Part shown: positions 17,907-26,083 of the stretch, piece after piece
Layout: every line of letters begins with the position of its first letter
Numbering within the stretch: position 1 is the first letter of the stretch
From: Clostridium sp. Cult3
GTDB taxonomy: Bacteria; Bacillota; Clostridia; Tissierellales; Tepidimicrobiaceae
Direction: 5' to 3'
DNA: 33,764 bases
NCBI RefSeq assembly: GCF_021655115.1
Contig: NZ_PPXY01000025.1
Coordinates: 1-33,764, forward strand
The notes under the pieces: generated by a model
The model's input: only the letters and a program-made list of their open reading frames with translations
Told to the model about the DNA's origin: nothing
Database searches by the model: none
Made by a program: the position numbers and the translations under genes

Positions 17907-18869
17907 TTAGTATCTAATTCTAGGATCTAATATTGCATATATTATATCTACTATCATCATTACAACTGCAATTGAAATAGACATGATAAGATACATTCCC
18001 ATCAAAGTAGGATAATCTCTTTGATTAATGGCTGTCAAAACCAATCTACCAGTGCCAGGCCAAGCAAATACAATTTCTATTAAAGCTACACCAGTTATCA
18101 AATATGCCAAAGATATTCCAAATATTGTAATAGTCGGTAAAATAGCATTTTTAAAAATATATTTATTAAATATCTTCTTCTCATCCATACCTGCGGCTCT
18201 TAAAGTTAGAATGAAATCTTCATTAGTTACTTGTAATACAGAAGATTTTGCTATTCTAAAATATAATGGAATCTCTACCAATATCAATGTTCCTACAGGA
18301 AGTATCATATGTTTCATAACATCTAAAACATAAGCTTTACCTGTATAGGATGCTCGTGGATCTGTCATACCATAGGTAGGAAGTATTTTTAGTTTAGAAG
18401 AAAAAATAATTATTAGCATCAACCCTAGCCAAAAAGAAGGCATAGAATTTAATATATAAGACAATCCTGAAAAAATAACATCTATAGCAGAACCTTCCCT
18501 TCTAGCTGCAATAATCCCCATAGCCGTGCCTATGATTAAAGACAGTACTGCAGCAGTCAAAACTAATAGAATAGTTGCGGGAAGTTTTTCTACAATCATT
18601 TTCGACACAGGCCTATTGTATATAATAGACGTGCCCAAATCCCCCTTCATAGCAGTCTTTAAATAATTTACATATTGAACAGGCAATGGTTTATCTAGTC
18701 CATATTTCTTTTCTAATGCAACTCTTAATTGTTGATCATCTGTTTCCTTTCCCATAAGAGTTCTAACCGGATCTCCAGGAGCTAAATTGATTATTATAAA
18801 ATTTAGAGTAAAAGCTATAATAATAGTAAAAATTCCAGTTAGTACTCTTTTTCCTATATATTTGCCCAT
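17907..18869 (-). CDS. Peptide ABC transporter, permease 1 (DppB/OppB type)
   Basis: A 320-residue inner-membrane permease, first gene of the peptide operon. MGKYIGKRVLTGIFTIIIAF is the characteristic DppB/OppB TM1, followed by NLAPGDPVRTLMG and KYGLDKPLPVQYVNYL in the external loop. The coupling loop AAGMDEKKIFNKYIFKNAIL contacts the ATPases, and ALIEIVFAWPGTGRL is the family TM5 region. AGGAGTGAT precedes the ATG. The divergent TetR-family gene begins 228 bases upstream and a perfect palindrome lies in between, suggesting substrate-dependent control of the operon. Confidence 0.94.
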   Translation of the reverse strand: MGKYIGKRVLTGIFTIIIAFTLNFIIINLAPGDPVRTLMGKETDDQQLRVALEKKYGLDKPLPVQYVNYLKTAMKGDLGTSIIYNRPVSKMIVEKLPATILLVLTAAVLSLIIGTAMGIIAARREGSAIDVIFSGLSYILNSMPSFWLGLMLIIIFSSKLKILPTYGMTDPRASYTGKAYVLDVMKHMILPVGTLILVEIPLYFRIAKSSVLQVTNEDFILTLRAAGMDEKKIFNKYIFKNAILPTITIFGISLAYLITGVALIEIVFAWPGTGRLVLTAINQRDYPTLMGMYLIMSISIAVVMMIVDIIYAILDPRIRY

Positions 18870-18925
18870 ATCATCACTCCTACAAATAAAATTTATACCT
18901 TAAGTCATTACTTTAATGCGGTGCA

Positions 18926-18939
18926 GTGAACGCGTTCAC
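18926..18939. promoter_or_regulatory. Palindromic operator between the peptide operon and its TetR-family gene
   Basis: The perfect 14-base palindrome GTGAACGCGTTCAC lies 57 bases upstream of the first operon gene and 159 bases upstream of the TetR-family gene. Its GC content stands out against the A/T-rich surroundings, and its form resembles TetR/AcrR operators. Binding by the neighbouring regulator is inferred. Confidence 0.55.
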
Positions 18940-19038
18940 ATTCATGTTATTTAATTTAACATATTAGCACAGTACAGTGGCGATGTCAATAGATTTTTTA
19001 TAATCTATATTTTCTAAAATTTTATCCTGTTCCTTTTC

Positions 19039-19067
19039 TTTACTATTAATTTACAATTTGATATAAT
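19039..19067 (+). promoter_or_regulatory. Sigma-A promoter of the TetR-family gene
   Basis: TTTACT (19039-19044) and TATAAT (19062-19067) with a 17-base spacer, 30 bases before the TetR-family start codon. Confidence 0.55.
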
Positions 19068-19097
19068 GTATGGGCAAAATGACTGAGGGGGATAAAT

Positions 19098-19691
19098 ATG
19101 CCAAAACAAACATTTTTTAATCTACCCAATTCTAAAAAAGAAAAAATCATAGATGCAGCCTATGATATATTTATCGAGATGGATTATGAAGATGTAAATA
19201 TTAGATCTATCACCAAAGCAGCAGATATTTCCATAGGTAGCTTCTATCAATACTTCTATGATAAAGATGATCTGTACCTGTATTTGATGAGTAATATAGA
19301 AAAGAAAATATATGCTAAAGAAAAGCAAAAAATTGGTTATTTTCTTATGGATAGCGACATAATTCCTATAGAAGAAATATGTACTCAAAAAGAAATCGAT
19401 TTTAATCAAACCTGGTATAGAGCTCCAATAGAGGTAATGATGAAATTCTATTTTGGGGAATATAGCAAGGATTTGAACAGTAATATAGTAGATGAGCTAA
19501 TAGAATTACAAGACTTGGGAAAATTGAAGGATTCTGTAGATATTGACTTCATTTTTTATATCTATGCTACATCCATGTTTAATATATTAATGTATTTTAG
19601 GGAAATGAATATAACCGATGAGAAACAAAAAATTGATATTAAAAGAAAATTCTATACAGATTGGTTTTTGAAAGGTATACTAAAAGAGTAA
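19098..19691 (+). CDS. TetR/AcrR-family transcriptional regulator
   Basis: A 197-residue regulator. Residues about 10-55 form the TetR DNA-binding domain: KKEKIIDAAYDIFIEMDYED, then the recognition part ITKAADISIGSFYQYFYDKD. The C-terminal ligand domain is helical with no recognised subfamily; family members release DNA when a small effector binds. It is divergent from the peptide-import operon, with a palindromic operator in the gap, so it is the obvious candidate regulator, perhaps sensing an imported peptide or its product. A GAGGGGG ribosome binding site precedes the ATG. It ends in a terminator shared with the convergent chemoreceptor gene. Confidence 0.92.
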   Translation: MPKQTFFNLPNSKKEKIIDAAYDIFIEMDYEDVNIRSITKAADISIGSFYQYFYDKDDLYLYLMSNIEKKIYAKEKQKIGYFLMDSDIIPIEEICTQKEIDFNQTWYRAPIEVMMKFYFGEYSKDLNSNIVDELIELQDLGKLKDSVDIDFIFYIYATSMFNILMYFREMNITDEKQKIDIKRKFYTDWFLKGILKE

Positions 19692-19711
19692 ATGTATGGT
19701 AGCTAGTCAAA

Positions 19712-19742
19712 GATGCCTAATATGAATTAGGCATCCTCTTTT
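19712..19742. terminator. Bidirectional terminator between the TetR gene and the chemoreceptor gene
   Basis: A perfect 10-bp stem GATGCCTAAT/ATTAGGCATC (19712-19721 and 19726-19735) with a 4-base loop, followed on the plus strand by CTCTTTTCTTCT. It lies 10 bases beyond the stop of the convergent chemoreceptor gene. Confidence 0.8.
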
Positions 19743-19745
19743 CTT

Positions 19746-22220
19746 CTATATATATTTTATTATATTATCGTATTTAAGCATAGCCAAAGGCGACAAGTTC
19801 ACATTGTGTACATCAGTTTTAGTACATACTGCATTTTGGGGATGGAGTATAGGAACATTGGGAGCATCCTCGGATATTATCCTCTGAATCTCCATATATA
19901 TTTCCTCCCTTTTCTTAGGATTTGCCATCTGGGTTGCCTTTTCAACTAGTTCTACTACTTCTTGATTCTCATAGGCGCTTAGATTAGTCTGATTTCCTGG
20001 CATAAACAGTGGTTTTATAAAAGATGAAGGGTCAAGGGTATCTGCATACCAGCCTGAAAAATACATATCATAACCCTCCTGTAGTTCATCAGCCCTTGAA
20101 AGCTTGTCCCTTGATACTTTTTCATATCTACAGGTAATCCCTATAGCCTTTAGATCCTCTTCTACTAGTTTTAATATAGGATGGGGATTTTCTCCTGAAA
20201 GAAATACTAGTGGCCTAGTTAAATCCACTCCTTCTTCCCTTATTATCCTTTTGGCCTTTTCAGGATTGTATCCATAGCCTGCCACATGGTGACAAGGTAT
20301 TAGACCAGAAGGTATTATACATTTGGCCTCTACTGCAAGGCCGCCAAATATTTCATCTATTATTCGCTTCTTATCTATAGCATAATTTATAGCTTGTCTC
20401 ATGGGCTTCTGGATATATGGAGAGCTGGTGTTTTTTAGCTTAAACCCTACATAAAAAGTACCTACCAAATCTACAAAACTAATATCCTTGCCTAATTCAT
20501 GCCCTTTAATGGTTTCATACTCCTTCTTGTCCTGTATAATATAGAAATCATACTTACCATTTATGAAATTGTCCAACCCATCCTTATCACCAGCCTTTAC
20601 CTCTACCACATCACAGTAGGCTTTCCCCCCTAGGAAATTGTCATAGGCCAGTAGTCGATATTCATCATCCTCATGACTATCCAATATATAAGGGCCACAT
20701 CCTACGAAATTTCCTTTTTTAAGCTCCTCTGCATCCATTACAGCACAGCATCCATGGGATAATTGCAAAAGAAATCCGCTAAAGGGTGCCTCCAACTTGA
20801 TAGATAATCTATAATCATCTAATACCTCAATCCCCTTAACTTCCCTCTCCTTACCTTCCATGAACTCCTTTGCCCCTTCTATATAGTCGATAAACCAGGT
20901 ATTGGGTGAGTCTAATTCCGGTGATAGTAGTCGCTCTAGGGAATATTTTACATCATCAGCTGTAATCTTCTTCCCATTGTGGAAGGTGGCATCCTTTCTT
21001 AGATTAAACACCCAGGTAAGATTATCATCTTCTACATACCAATTTTTAGCTATAGAGGGAAGCACATCTCCTGTATCGCTAATAGTCAGTAGTCCTGAGT
21101 GAATATTGTTTAAAAACCTCAAGCTTTCCATTACATTGTTCATAGCTGGGTCTAAGGTTTGAATTGGTGACGAAAGGGCTAGATTTATAACCGTAGGTTC
21201 CTTTTCTCCGACAATTTCTTGTTGGTCTATTAGTTTTCTAGTCATCCCATCTAAAAGCTTGGTTACTTGATTTAGTTCTTTCAATGTAGCCATTGTAAAC
21301 TGGGTATTCATCAGGGCGCTTTCTACCATAGACATAGCCTTTTCAGAGGAATGTTCCATCTGATCTGTCGAAAGGACTATAGTTTCAAGGCTAGTGGTCT
21401 GAACGGAAATAGCTTCTGTTATCTCGTTGATTATCTGGATCATATCTTTGATAGCAGTTTCAATTTCTTCAAAGGCCCTTTGGGACTCCTCTGCAACTGA
21501 TGAACCTTCATTAATCTTAGCATTACTGTCTTCAATAGCATCTACAGTAGTATTTACATTGACCTGAATATCCTTGATGATATCCGATATATGATCTGCT
21601 GATTCAGCACTTCTATCGGCTAGTTTTTTCACCTCATTAGCTACTACAGCAAAACCTCTACCAGCATCTCCTGCTCTAGCTGCCTCTATATTTGCATTTA
21701 GGGCTAGTAGATTGGTTTGTTTGGCAATACCCCTTATGATATTCAATATATCCTCTATCTGACCAACACTAGTCCTTAAACCGTTTATCTGATCCATTAC
21801 ATTGGACATGGATTTGTTTATTTCCTTCATGGATTCAATAGTATTGTTAACGGCATTACTCCCTTTATCTACTACAGTTAAGGTTTCATTTGCCGTTCTA
21901 TAGGAATCGCTAGAGCTAGCATGGAGTTCTTCTGCCATAGCCGAATAATGGCCTATTTCATCTACTACCGAATATATTTGTTTTACCTGTTCTTCAACCC
22001 TGTTGGCTATGGAATCTATGGCGTTGATTAAATTTTCCGTCTGATTAGTAGAATCTTCTATTTTCATCTCTAGATTATGTAATAAGTTCTCTTCATTTTG
22101 CTTAATTAAATGGAGTTGAGATTGAGAAATAAGATCCTCCTCAGATACCATGGCCTTGTCTATAGATCCTTTTAGTTTTTCTTCCGATGGCTTTGACTTT
22201 CTCTTAAATATGTCAAACAT
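19746..22220 (-). CDS. Soluble chemoreceptor: MCP signalling domain fused to a peptide-binding-protein (SBP family 5) domain
   Basis: An 824-residue two-part protein with no signal peptide and no transmembrane helix. Residues about 50-335 are an antiparallel coiled-coil MCP signalling domain. The hairpin tip near 163-200 contains [17 protein letters not shown] and [18 protein letters not shown], the CheA/CheW contact region. Residues about 342-824 are a complete SBP family-5 domain: [60 protein letters not shown] and [14 protein letters not shown]. That domain is normally extracytoplasmic; here it must be intracellular. The protein probably senses a cytoplasmic oligopeptide-like ligand and feeds the chemotaxis kinase. 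It faces the TetR/peptide-operon locus. It has its own promoter and a GGGGGG ribosome binding site. Confidence 0.92.
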   Translation of the reverse strand: MFDIFKRKSKPSEEKLKGSIDKAMVSEEDLISQSQLHLIKQNEENLLHNLEMKIEDSTNQTENLINAIDSIANRVEEQVKQIYSVVDEIGHYSAMAEELHASSSDSYRTANETLTVVDKGSNAVNNTIESMKEINKSMSNVMDQINGLRTSVGQIEDILNIIRGIAKQTNLLALNANIEAARAGDAGRGFAVVANEVKKLADRSAESADHISDIIKDIQVNVNTTVDAIEDSNAKINEGSSVAEESQRAFEEIETAIKDMIQIINEITEAISVQTTSLETIVLSTDQMEHSSEKAMSMVESALMNTQFTMATLKELNQVTKLLDGMTRKLIDQQEIVGEKEPTVINLALSSPIQTLDPAMNNVMESLRFLNNIHSGLLTISDTGDVLPSIAKNWYVEDDNLTWVFNLRKDATFHNGKKITADDVKYSLERLLSPELDSPNTWFIDYIEGAKEFMEGKEREVKGIEVLDDYRLSIKLEAPFSGFLLQLSHGCCAVMDAEELKKGNFVGCGPYILDSHEDDEYRLLAYDNFLGGKAYCDVVEVKAGDKDGLDNFINGKYDFYIIQDKKEYETIKGHELGKDISFVDLVGTFYVGFKLKNTSSPYIQKPMRQAINYAIDKKRIIDEIFGGLAVEAKCIIPSGLIPCHHVAGYGYNPEKAKRIIREEGVDLTRPLVFLSGENPHPILKLVEEDLKAIGITCRYEKVSRDKLSRADELQEGYDMYFSGWYADTLDPSSFIKPLFMPGNQTNLSAYENQEVVELVEKATQMANPKKREEIYMEIQRIISEDAPNVPILHPQNAVCTKTDVHNVNLSPLAMLKYDNIIKYI

Positions 22221-22250
22221 TCTATCCCCCCTTTACATAATATTAGTTAC

Positions 22251-22279
22251 AGTATAGTTTAAAAATATCACTATTTCAA
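22251..22279 (-). promoter_or_regulatory. Sigma-A promoter of the chemoreceptor fusion gene
   Basis: On the minus strand TTGAAA (22279-22274) and TATACT (22256-22251) with a 17-base spacer, about 30 bases before the start codon. Confidence 0.6.
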
Positions 22280-22301
22280 TACTTTTATCGAATATTGATA
22301 A

Positions 22302-22332
22302 TTTTTAGAAAATAGAATAGGGAGACCTATTC
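22302..22332 (-). terminator. Intrinsic terminator after the DUF1858 gene
   Basis: A 7-bp stem GAATAGG/CCTATTC (22315-22321 and 22326-22332), followed on the minus strand by TATTTTCTAAAAAT. It separates the DUF1858 gene from the chemoreceptor gene. Confidence 0.6.
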
Positions 22333-22382
22333 AGTATTATGAAATAACCATACAAACTATACTTGGCAAAATAGCGATAAAA

Positions 22383-22583
22383 TTATTTAATGATGGAATC
22401 GTTTAATTTTGATATTAACTCAACTAAATCCAATTCATATTGATCAGCAAAACCTTCCAGAGAATCAAATAGATGGTGGCACATGATACACTTACCGGCT
22501 ATATGGTCATACTGGGCAAAAATCTTTTCTGTCTCTGGATAGTCTGCTACAATGTCTAATATATTCATATCCTTGGTAAACAT
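22383..22583 (-). CDS. DUF1858-family small protein
   Basis: A 66-residue protein of the DUF1858/hybrid-cluster-associated type. It has MNILDIVADYPETEKIFAQY at the N-terminus, a CIMC pair in GKCIMCHHLF, then LEGFADQYELDLVELISKLN. The Cys-x-x-Cys and the terminal leucine-rich helix match this short family, which occurs alone or fused to redox and iron-repair proteins. A redox or metal role is suspected for the family but not proven. AAAGGAGTG precedes the ATG. Its own terminator follows, so it appears monocistronic. Confidence 0.85.
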   Translation of the reverse strand: MFTKDMNILDIVADYPETEKIFAQYDHIAGKCIMCHHLFDSLEGFADQYELDLVELISKLNDSIIK

Positions 22584-22683
22584 TCAATTCACTCCTTTGT
22601 ATTATCCTCATTTCACCATACTTACCCGTATAATAACATATTCAATATTTAAAGTACAAATGTATGCTATAATATTTTAAAAA

Positions 22684-22711
22684 TGAACCTTTCATCATTT
22701 TTTTACGTCTA
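22684..22711 (+). promoter_or_regulatory. ECF-type promoter in front of the sigma-factor gene
   Basis: TGAACCTTT (22684-22692) and CGTCTA (22706-22711): an AAC-containing -35 and a CGTC -10 separated by 17 bases. This is the usual layout of autoregulated ECF promoters in Firmicutes. The arms TTTACGT (22702-22708) and ACGTAAA (22732-22738) form an inverted repeat overlapping the -10. A separate TATAAT at 22668-22673 has no convincing -35. Confidence 0.6.
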
Positions 22712-22755
22712 TAAGGGTGAGGTCGACTTCAACGTAAAGAATGGGAGGTGACGAT

Positions 22756-24039
22756 ATGGATAATGATGAGTTTGCTCTACTATTAAGCAGCTGTAAAGAT
22801 TCCATTGAACGCTTTATTTATTATAAAATGCCAAATAAATATGATGCTGAGGATGTATTACAGGAAGTATTGATTACTGGATACAGATCCCTTGATAAAT
22901 TAAAATCTAAGGAAAAATTTAAATCCTGGATGCTGTCTATTGCAGCTAATAAATGTAATGATTATTATAGAAACAGGCTTAAAGTACTAGAAATACCAGT
23001 AGATAATATCTACTATTATGAAAAATCCTATAGCAGAGCTGGAATAACAGTCAAAGACGCAGTAGATGATACCCTAGAAAACCTTCGTGATCAAGATAAA
23101 AAGATATTGACTATGCATTATATCAAGGGTATGGATCAAAAAAGCATTGCTTCCATGCTCAATATTCCAGTTGGTACAGTAAAGAGTAGACTATATACGG
23201 CTAGGCAAAACTTCAAGGAAATATATCCATATCCACCGGATATGAAAGGGGAATGTATAATGAAAAACTCAAGTTTTCCACAGATTATGCCAGAGATTAC
23301 TATAACTAAATCTAATTTGGAAGAATTTGAAATCAAATGTGAACAGGATATAGGATGGTTTATCATTCCACGCTTAGGTGAAGAGTCAAGCTTTGCTACC
23401 TATGACTTCGATAACTATCCTATAATGAAAAAAACTAGTGAAACCACTATAAAGGTCCTAGGAGAGGCCACCATCCATGGAGTAGAATGTGTAGAAATAG
23501 AAGAACAAGAAGTTGGAATAGATGGAAGCACATATGGATTTACAATGTTTGAACGCCTTACAGATACACATTTACAAACAGTAGCAGCCATATATTATTC
23601 TAATGGAGTTAAGAAGATATCCACCTTTTTAGATGACGATTTCCTCAGTTTTTGGGGATTTGGAGAAAACAATTGTGGTGAAGAACTACTTCAGAAAAGA
23701 AAAGGTACTATTGAATGTAATGAAAAAGGAGAACTCTCTAAAGAGCATATAGATACTCATAATTCCGACATAGTCGGTAGATATCTAGTTAAGATCGGCA
23801 CCAAAGAATATGATACCATAAGACAGATCTACTTCAACAGCCACAATGAACTAGTAGAGAATTATATAAATACCCAAGGTAAGGTAGTGCTTTTTAGGCG
23901 ATTTAATAGATTTGATTGGCGATATAAAAAAGGCTACGACCAGCTTTGGACAGATATGTTTCCATATTCCGATAGAATTATTCTAAATGGGGATATATAT
24001 GTTCACTGGTACAATTGTTTGCCAGTCTATGTTATATAG
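22756..24039 (+). CDS. ECF-type sigma-70 factor with a large C-terminal domain of unknown function
   Basis: A 427-residue protein. Residues 1-75 are sigma region 2 (YDAEDVLQEVLITGYRSL, then FKSWMLSIAANKCNDYYR, the core-binding and -10-recognition part). Residues about 105-155 are region 4 (DQKSIASMLNIPVGTVKSRL helix-turn-helix). Residues about 170-427 have no family I recognise: a beta-rich, aromatic domain with TIHGVECVEIEEQEVG and NRFDWRYKKGYDQLW. ECF factors are normally about 160-200 residues, so the extension is a true fusion and probably a built-in sensor or anti-sigma-like module. The start at 22756 is set by GGAGGTGA at 22744; the frame also has an ATG at 22741 but that lies before the ribosome binding site. 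No anti-sigma gene adjoins it. Predicted to activate its own ECF-like promoter. Confidence 0.88.
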   Translation: MDNDEFALLLSSCKDSIERFIYYKMPNKYDAEDVLQEVLITGYRSLDKLKSKEKFKSWMLSIAANKCNDYYRNRLKVLEIPVDNIYYYEKSYSRAGITVKDAVDDTLENLRDQDKKILTMHYIKGMDQKSIASMLNIPVGTVKSRLYTARQNFKEIYPYPPDMKGECIMKNSSFPQIMPEITITKSNLEEFEIKCEQDIGWFIIPRLGEESSFATYDFDNYPIMKKTSETTIKVLGEATIHGVECVEIEEQEVGIDGSTYGFTMFERLTDTHLQTVAAIYYSNGVKKISTFLDDDFLSFWGFGENNCGEELLQKRKGTIECNEKGELSKEHIDTHNSDIVGRYLVKIGTKEYDTIRQIYFNSHNELVENYINTQGKVVLFRRFNRFDWRYKKGYDQLWTDMFPYSDRIILNGDIYVHWYNCLPVYVI

Positions 24040-24052
24040 GCGTAATATGATT

Positions 24053-24083
24053 TAGGGGAGATCTGCAGTCTCCCCTATATATA
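24053..24083. terminator. Terminator after the sigma-factor gene
   Basis: A 9-bp stem TAGGGGAGA/TCTCCCCTA (24053-24061 and 24069-24077) with a 7-base loop and an A/T-rich tail. It lies between convergent genes and may serve both. Confidence 0.7.
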
Positions 24084-24085
24084 AT

Positions 24086-24565
24086 TTAATACCCCATTTC
24101 CTTTAATAGGCGAGATAATGTACGAAGTCGTTCTCCAATTATTTCTCCATCATCACTAAGTACTTGGGAAAACAATTTAATATCCCCATCGATCATAGGA
24201 TTGTCCTCGCAAACTGACACACTCATGGCATCCCCTTGCAAACCAATACGATCAATCATCGGATTATCAGGATCATATAATTTCGGATGTCTATAGGCCT
24301 CCTGAAAGTATAAAGTAGTTCTGCATATCAAAATAGCAAGATCAAGAACACGATGCATAGGCAACTCTTCCGATTGACGAGACCATTTTTCTCCTGTATA
24401 GCGCCATACCTTCGCCGAAATATCTAAGTTGCCTCTATCATTCCACTGGGCAAGGCCTAGGGATAGTCCCTTGGCATCAGAATTGTAAGCCTTTCTGCCA
24501 TCAACATTTTCATAGTTTTCAGAAACAATAACTGGCTTATGTTTCAAATTAGTTGGTATTTTCAT
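24086..24565 (-). CDS. Conserved hypothetical protein (possibly DUF6530)
   Basis: A 159-residue soluble protein. Visible features: MKIPTNLKHKPVIVSENYEN and DGRKAYNSDAKGLSLGLAQW at the N-terminus, a repeated NPMID motif (in DPDNPMIDRIG and again in CEDNPMIDGDI), and a helical C-terminus. I recall a family of this kind (DUF6530) in Firmicutes, without a known function; the match is by memory only. No membrane segment. A GGAGGT ribosome binding site precedes the ATG. The most informative part is upstream: a consensus sigma-A promoter overlapped by two long palindromes, so the gene looks tightly regulated. Confidence 0.75.
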   Translation of the reverse strand: MKIPTNLKHKPVIVSENYENVDGRKAYNSDAKGLSLGLAQWNDRGNLDISAKVWRYTGEKWSRQSEELPMHRVLDLAILICRTTLYFQEAYRHPKLYDPDNPMIDRIGLQGDAMSVSVCEDNPMIDGDIKLFSQVLSDDGEIIGERLRTLSRLLKEMGY

Positions 24566-24584
24566 TTTTTTACCTCCAAAATTA

Positions 24585-24601
24585 TTTACTAGTTTAGTAA
24601 A
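24585..24601. promoter_or_regulatory. Operator palindrome 2 of the hypothetical-protein gene
   Basis: TTTACTA-GTT-TAGTAAA: perfect 7-bp arms with a 3-base spacer, located just after the -10, in the transcription start and leader region of the downstream gene. Confidence 0.55.
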
Positions 24602-24602
24602 C

Positions 24603-24623
24603 TACTAAATTACTAATTTAGTA
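24603..24623. promoter_or_regulatory. Operator palindrome 1 of the hypothetical-protein gene
   Basis: TACTAAATT-ACT-AATTTAGTA: perfect 9-bp arms with a 3-base spacer. It overlaps the -10 element (24620-24625). Both palindromes share the TAGTA/TACTA half-site, so one dimeric regulator (MarR- or HxlR-like; identity unknown) probably binds both. Confidence 0.6.
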
Positions 24624-24648
24624 TAGCTTAATTTATCCATCCTGTCAA
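24620..24648 (-). promoter_or_regulatory. Consensus sigma-A promoter of the hypothetical-protein gene
   Basis: On the minus strand TTGACA (24648-24643) and TATACT (24625-24620) with a 17-base spacer: a near-perfect promoter partly covered by a palindromic operator. Confidence 0.75.
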
Positions 24649-24693
24649 CTTGGAAGTTAAGATTACTATATGCCCTTTTCTCCTTCTATAATA

Positions 24694-24721
24694 AAAAAAC
24701 TAGTCTATAGACTAGTTTTTT
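24694..24721 (-). terminator. Intrinsic terminator after the DUF2812 gene
   Basis: A 12-bp stem (24694-24705 with 24710-24721) around TATA, with T runs on both strands. It lies 30 bases beyond the stop of the minus-strand DUF2812 gene. Confidence 0.75.
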
Positions 24722-24764
24722 GTTCCCAATACCAGCAATAAGCTAGTAAGTTAGTGCCGGGGAC
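24722..24764 (-). repeat. Dispersed repeat/hairpin element, copy 1
   Basis: Contains TAGTAAGTTAGTGCCGGGG (24744-24762), repeated exactly at 27134-27152; a wider 26-base match has two differences. Outer arms GTTCCC (24722-24727) and GGGGAC (24759-24764) can pair, and inner GCA (24735-24737) pairs with TGC (24755-24757). It contains the stop codon of the DUF2812 gene and lies just before that gene's terminator. Confidence 0.5.
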
Positions 24765-25929
24765 CAATATTTATTTCAATATTTTTCATCAACTCTTCTA
24801 AAGAAACCCTTCCATCATGATAATTTATAAATGTAACTTCCTTTCCCTTTCTATACAACAAAACAATTGAATCCTTTTTCTCTACTCCATAGCAACTAAA
24901 GTCCTGTTCCCTTTTAATTTCTCGGAGTTCTGATGTATATCTATCATTTTCCCTTGATAAGATATCCTGTTCCAAACCCCTTGCGATAAAATCAAATCTT
25001 GTATGATAATAATCCACTATTAATTGGGGTTTGTATTTTGTTGGCTTTTGATTCTCATCATACAATATTACTGTCTGTATTAGACTAATATCCTCTGGTA
25101 TCAAAATATTCCAACCCTTATAGATGATATTTCCATAGTCAAAATCATCATCTTTAATAAAAGTCCCACTCCTATCGGGGCGATAATCCATCCTTTCAAT
25201 ATCAGCAATGGTGACCATTGGCAAACTTTCCAAATTCTCAATTTCACCAATATCTATTTTTTTGCTTTGGTATGCCTTGTAGAATAAAAGTATTATCACA
25301 ATAAATAAAACAACTTTCCGTATTATAAATCTTCTTTTCATCAAAGAATAATCCCCTTGATGTCTTAAAAATTCTCCAGAATCCAATATCTTCTCGACTT
25401 TTCCTAATTCCCACTTTTCCCTATTAGATCGGAAAAAAGAAATTAAAGCAAGAGTTAGAAACATTAACACCGAACTTATACTCGTTAAAGAAAGATAAAA
25501 GCCACCGGCTAAGTTTATTTTCCCATATATAATTGCTATAGTAAGTAAAATAAGGATAATATTAATGAGCTTACCACCTAATAATTCATCTTTTGCAGCA
25601 CTTAATGCTAACCTTTGTTTTTCTGGATTTTCGTACAATTCCTTTAAGTTAGAACCCTTCTGTGAACAAAAGATTAAAAATTTATCCCTTCCTCCAACAA
25701 AATTCCAGCCTTCTTGTTTATGTTTTTCAATTACTGTTTCTTTTTCATTTTGCTTAACTATGTCAATTCTATAGTTTAAAAATTGAGGTTCTCCCTTTCT
25801 AAAATAGGCAAAAAATGTGCCTATTTTTTGTAAGTGAAGTCCCCTCTTAGACATCTCAGAAAAATATTCCTCATATTCTTGAATATAAAACAAATCCCCA
25901 ACAAGAATTTTTCGAATTATTTCACTCAC
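24751..25929 (-). CDS. DUF2812-domain membrane protein
   Basis: A 392-residue protein. Residues about 10-90 are the DUF2812 domain (LFYIQEYEEYFSEMSKRGLH, FRKGEPQFLNYRID, KHKQEGWNFVGG). Hydrophobic helices are at about 121-136, 145-166 and 202-218, and the C-terminal 170 residues are soluble and charged. In Firmicutes DUF2812 proteins usually follow a PadR-family regulator; none is visible here, though a short open stretch ending in a TGA overlaps the start. The GTG start at 25929 is supported by GAGGTGG just upstream. The C-terminal IGPRH is encoded by the dispersed repeat at 24722-24764, so the original 3' end may have been replaced. Function unknown. Confidence 0.78.
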   Translation of the reverse strand: MSEIIRKILVGDLFYIQEYEEYFSEMSKRGLHLQKIGTFFAYFRKGEPQFLNYRIDIVKQNEKETVIEKHKQEGWNFVGGRDKFLIFCSQKGSNLKELYENPEKQRLALSAAKDELLGGKLINIILILLTIAIIYGKINLAGGFYLSLTSISSVLMFLTLALISFFRSNREKWELGKVEKILDSGEFLRHQGDYSLMKRRFIIRKVVLFIVIILLFYKAYQSKKIDIGEIENLESLPMVTIADIERMDYRPDRSGTFIKDDDFDYGNIIYKGWNILIPEDISLIQTVILYDENQKPTKYKPQLIVDYYHTRFDFIARGLEQDILSRENDRYTSELREIKREQDFSCYGVEKKDSIVLLYRKGKEVTFINYHDGRVSLEELMKNIEINIGPRH

Positions 25930-26083
25930 TTGGCTCCCACCTCTACTTGCTTATGTATTTTTTTATTGAATGCTTTAAAATAATATATATTTCTATAATA
26001 CCATATTGAGATCCTACTAGACATGTTAACCTAAACTATATAAGATATAGTTATGAATACTACATATGAAAGGATAATAACTA

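Noticed and set aside
22741-22755. Upstream ATG of the ECF sigma-factor gene
   Set aside because: The GGAGGTGA ribosome binding site lies downstream of it and points to the ATG at 22756.
25930-26010. Possible end of a PadR-type regulator gene before the DUF2812 gene
   Set aside because: A short frame does end at a TGA overlapping the GTG start, as in PadR/DUF2812 pairs, but the residues show no PadR pattern and it is too short.
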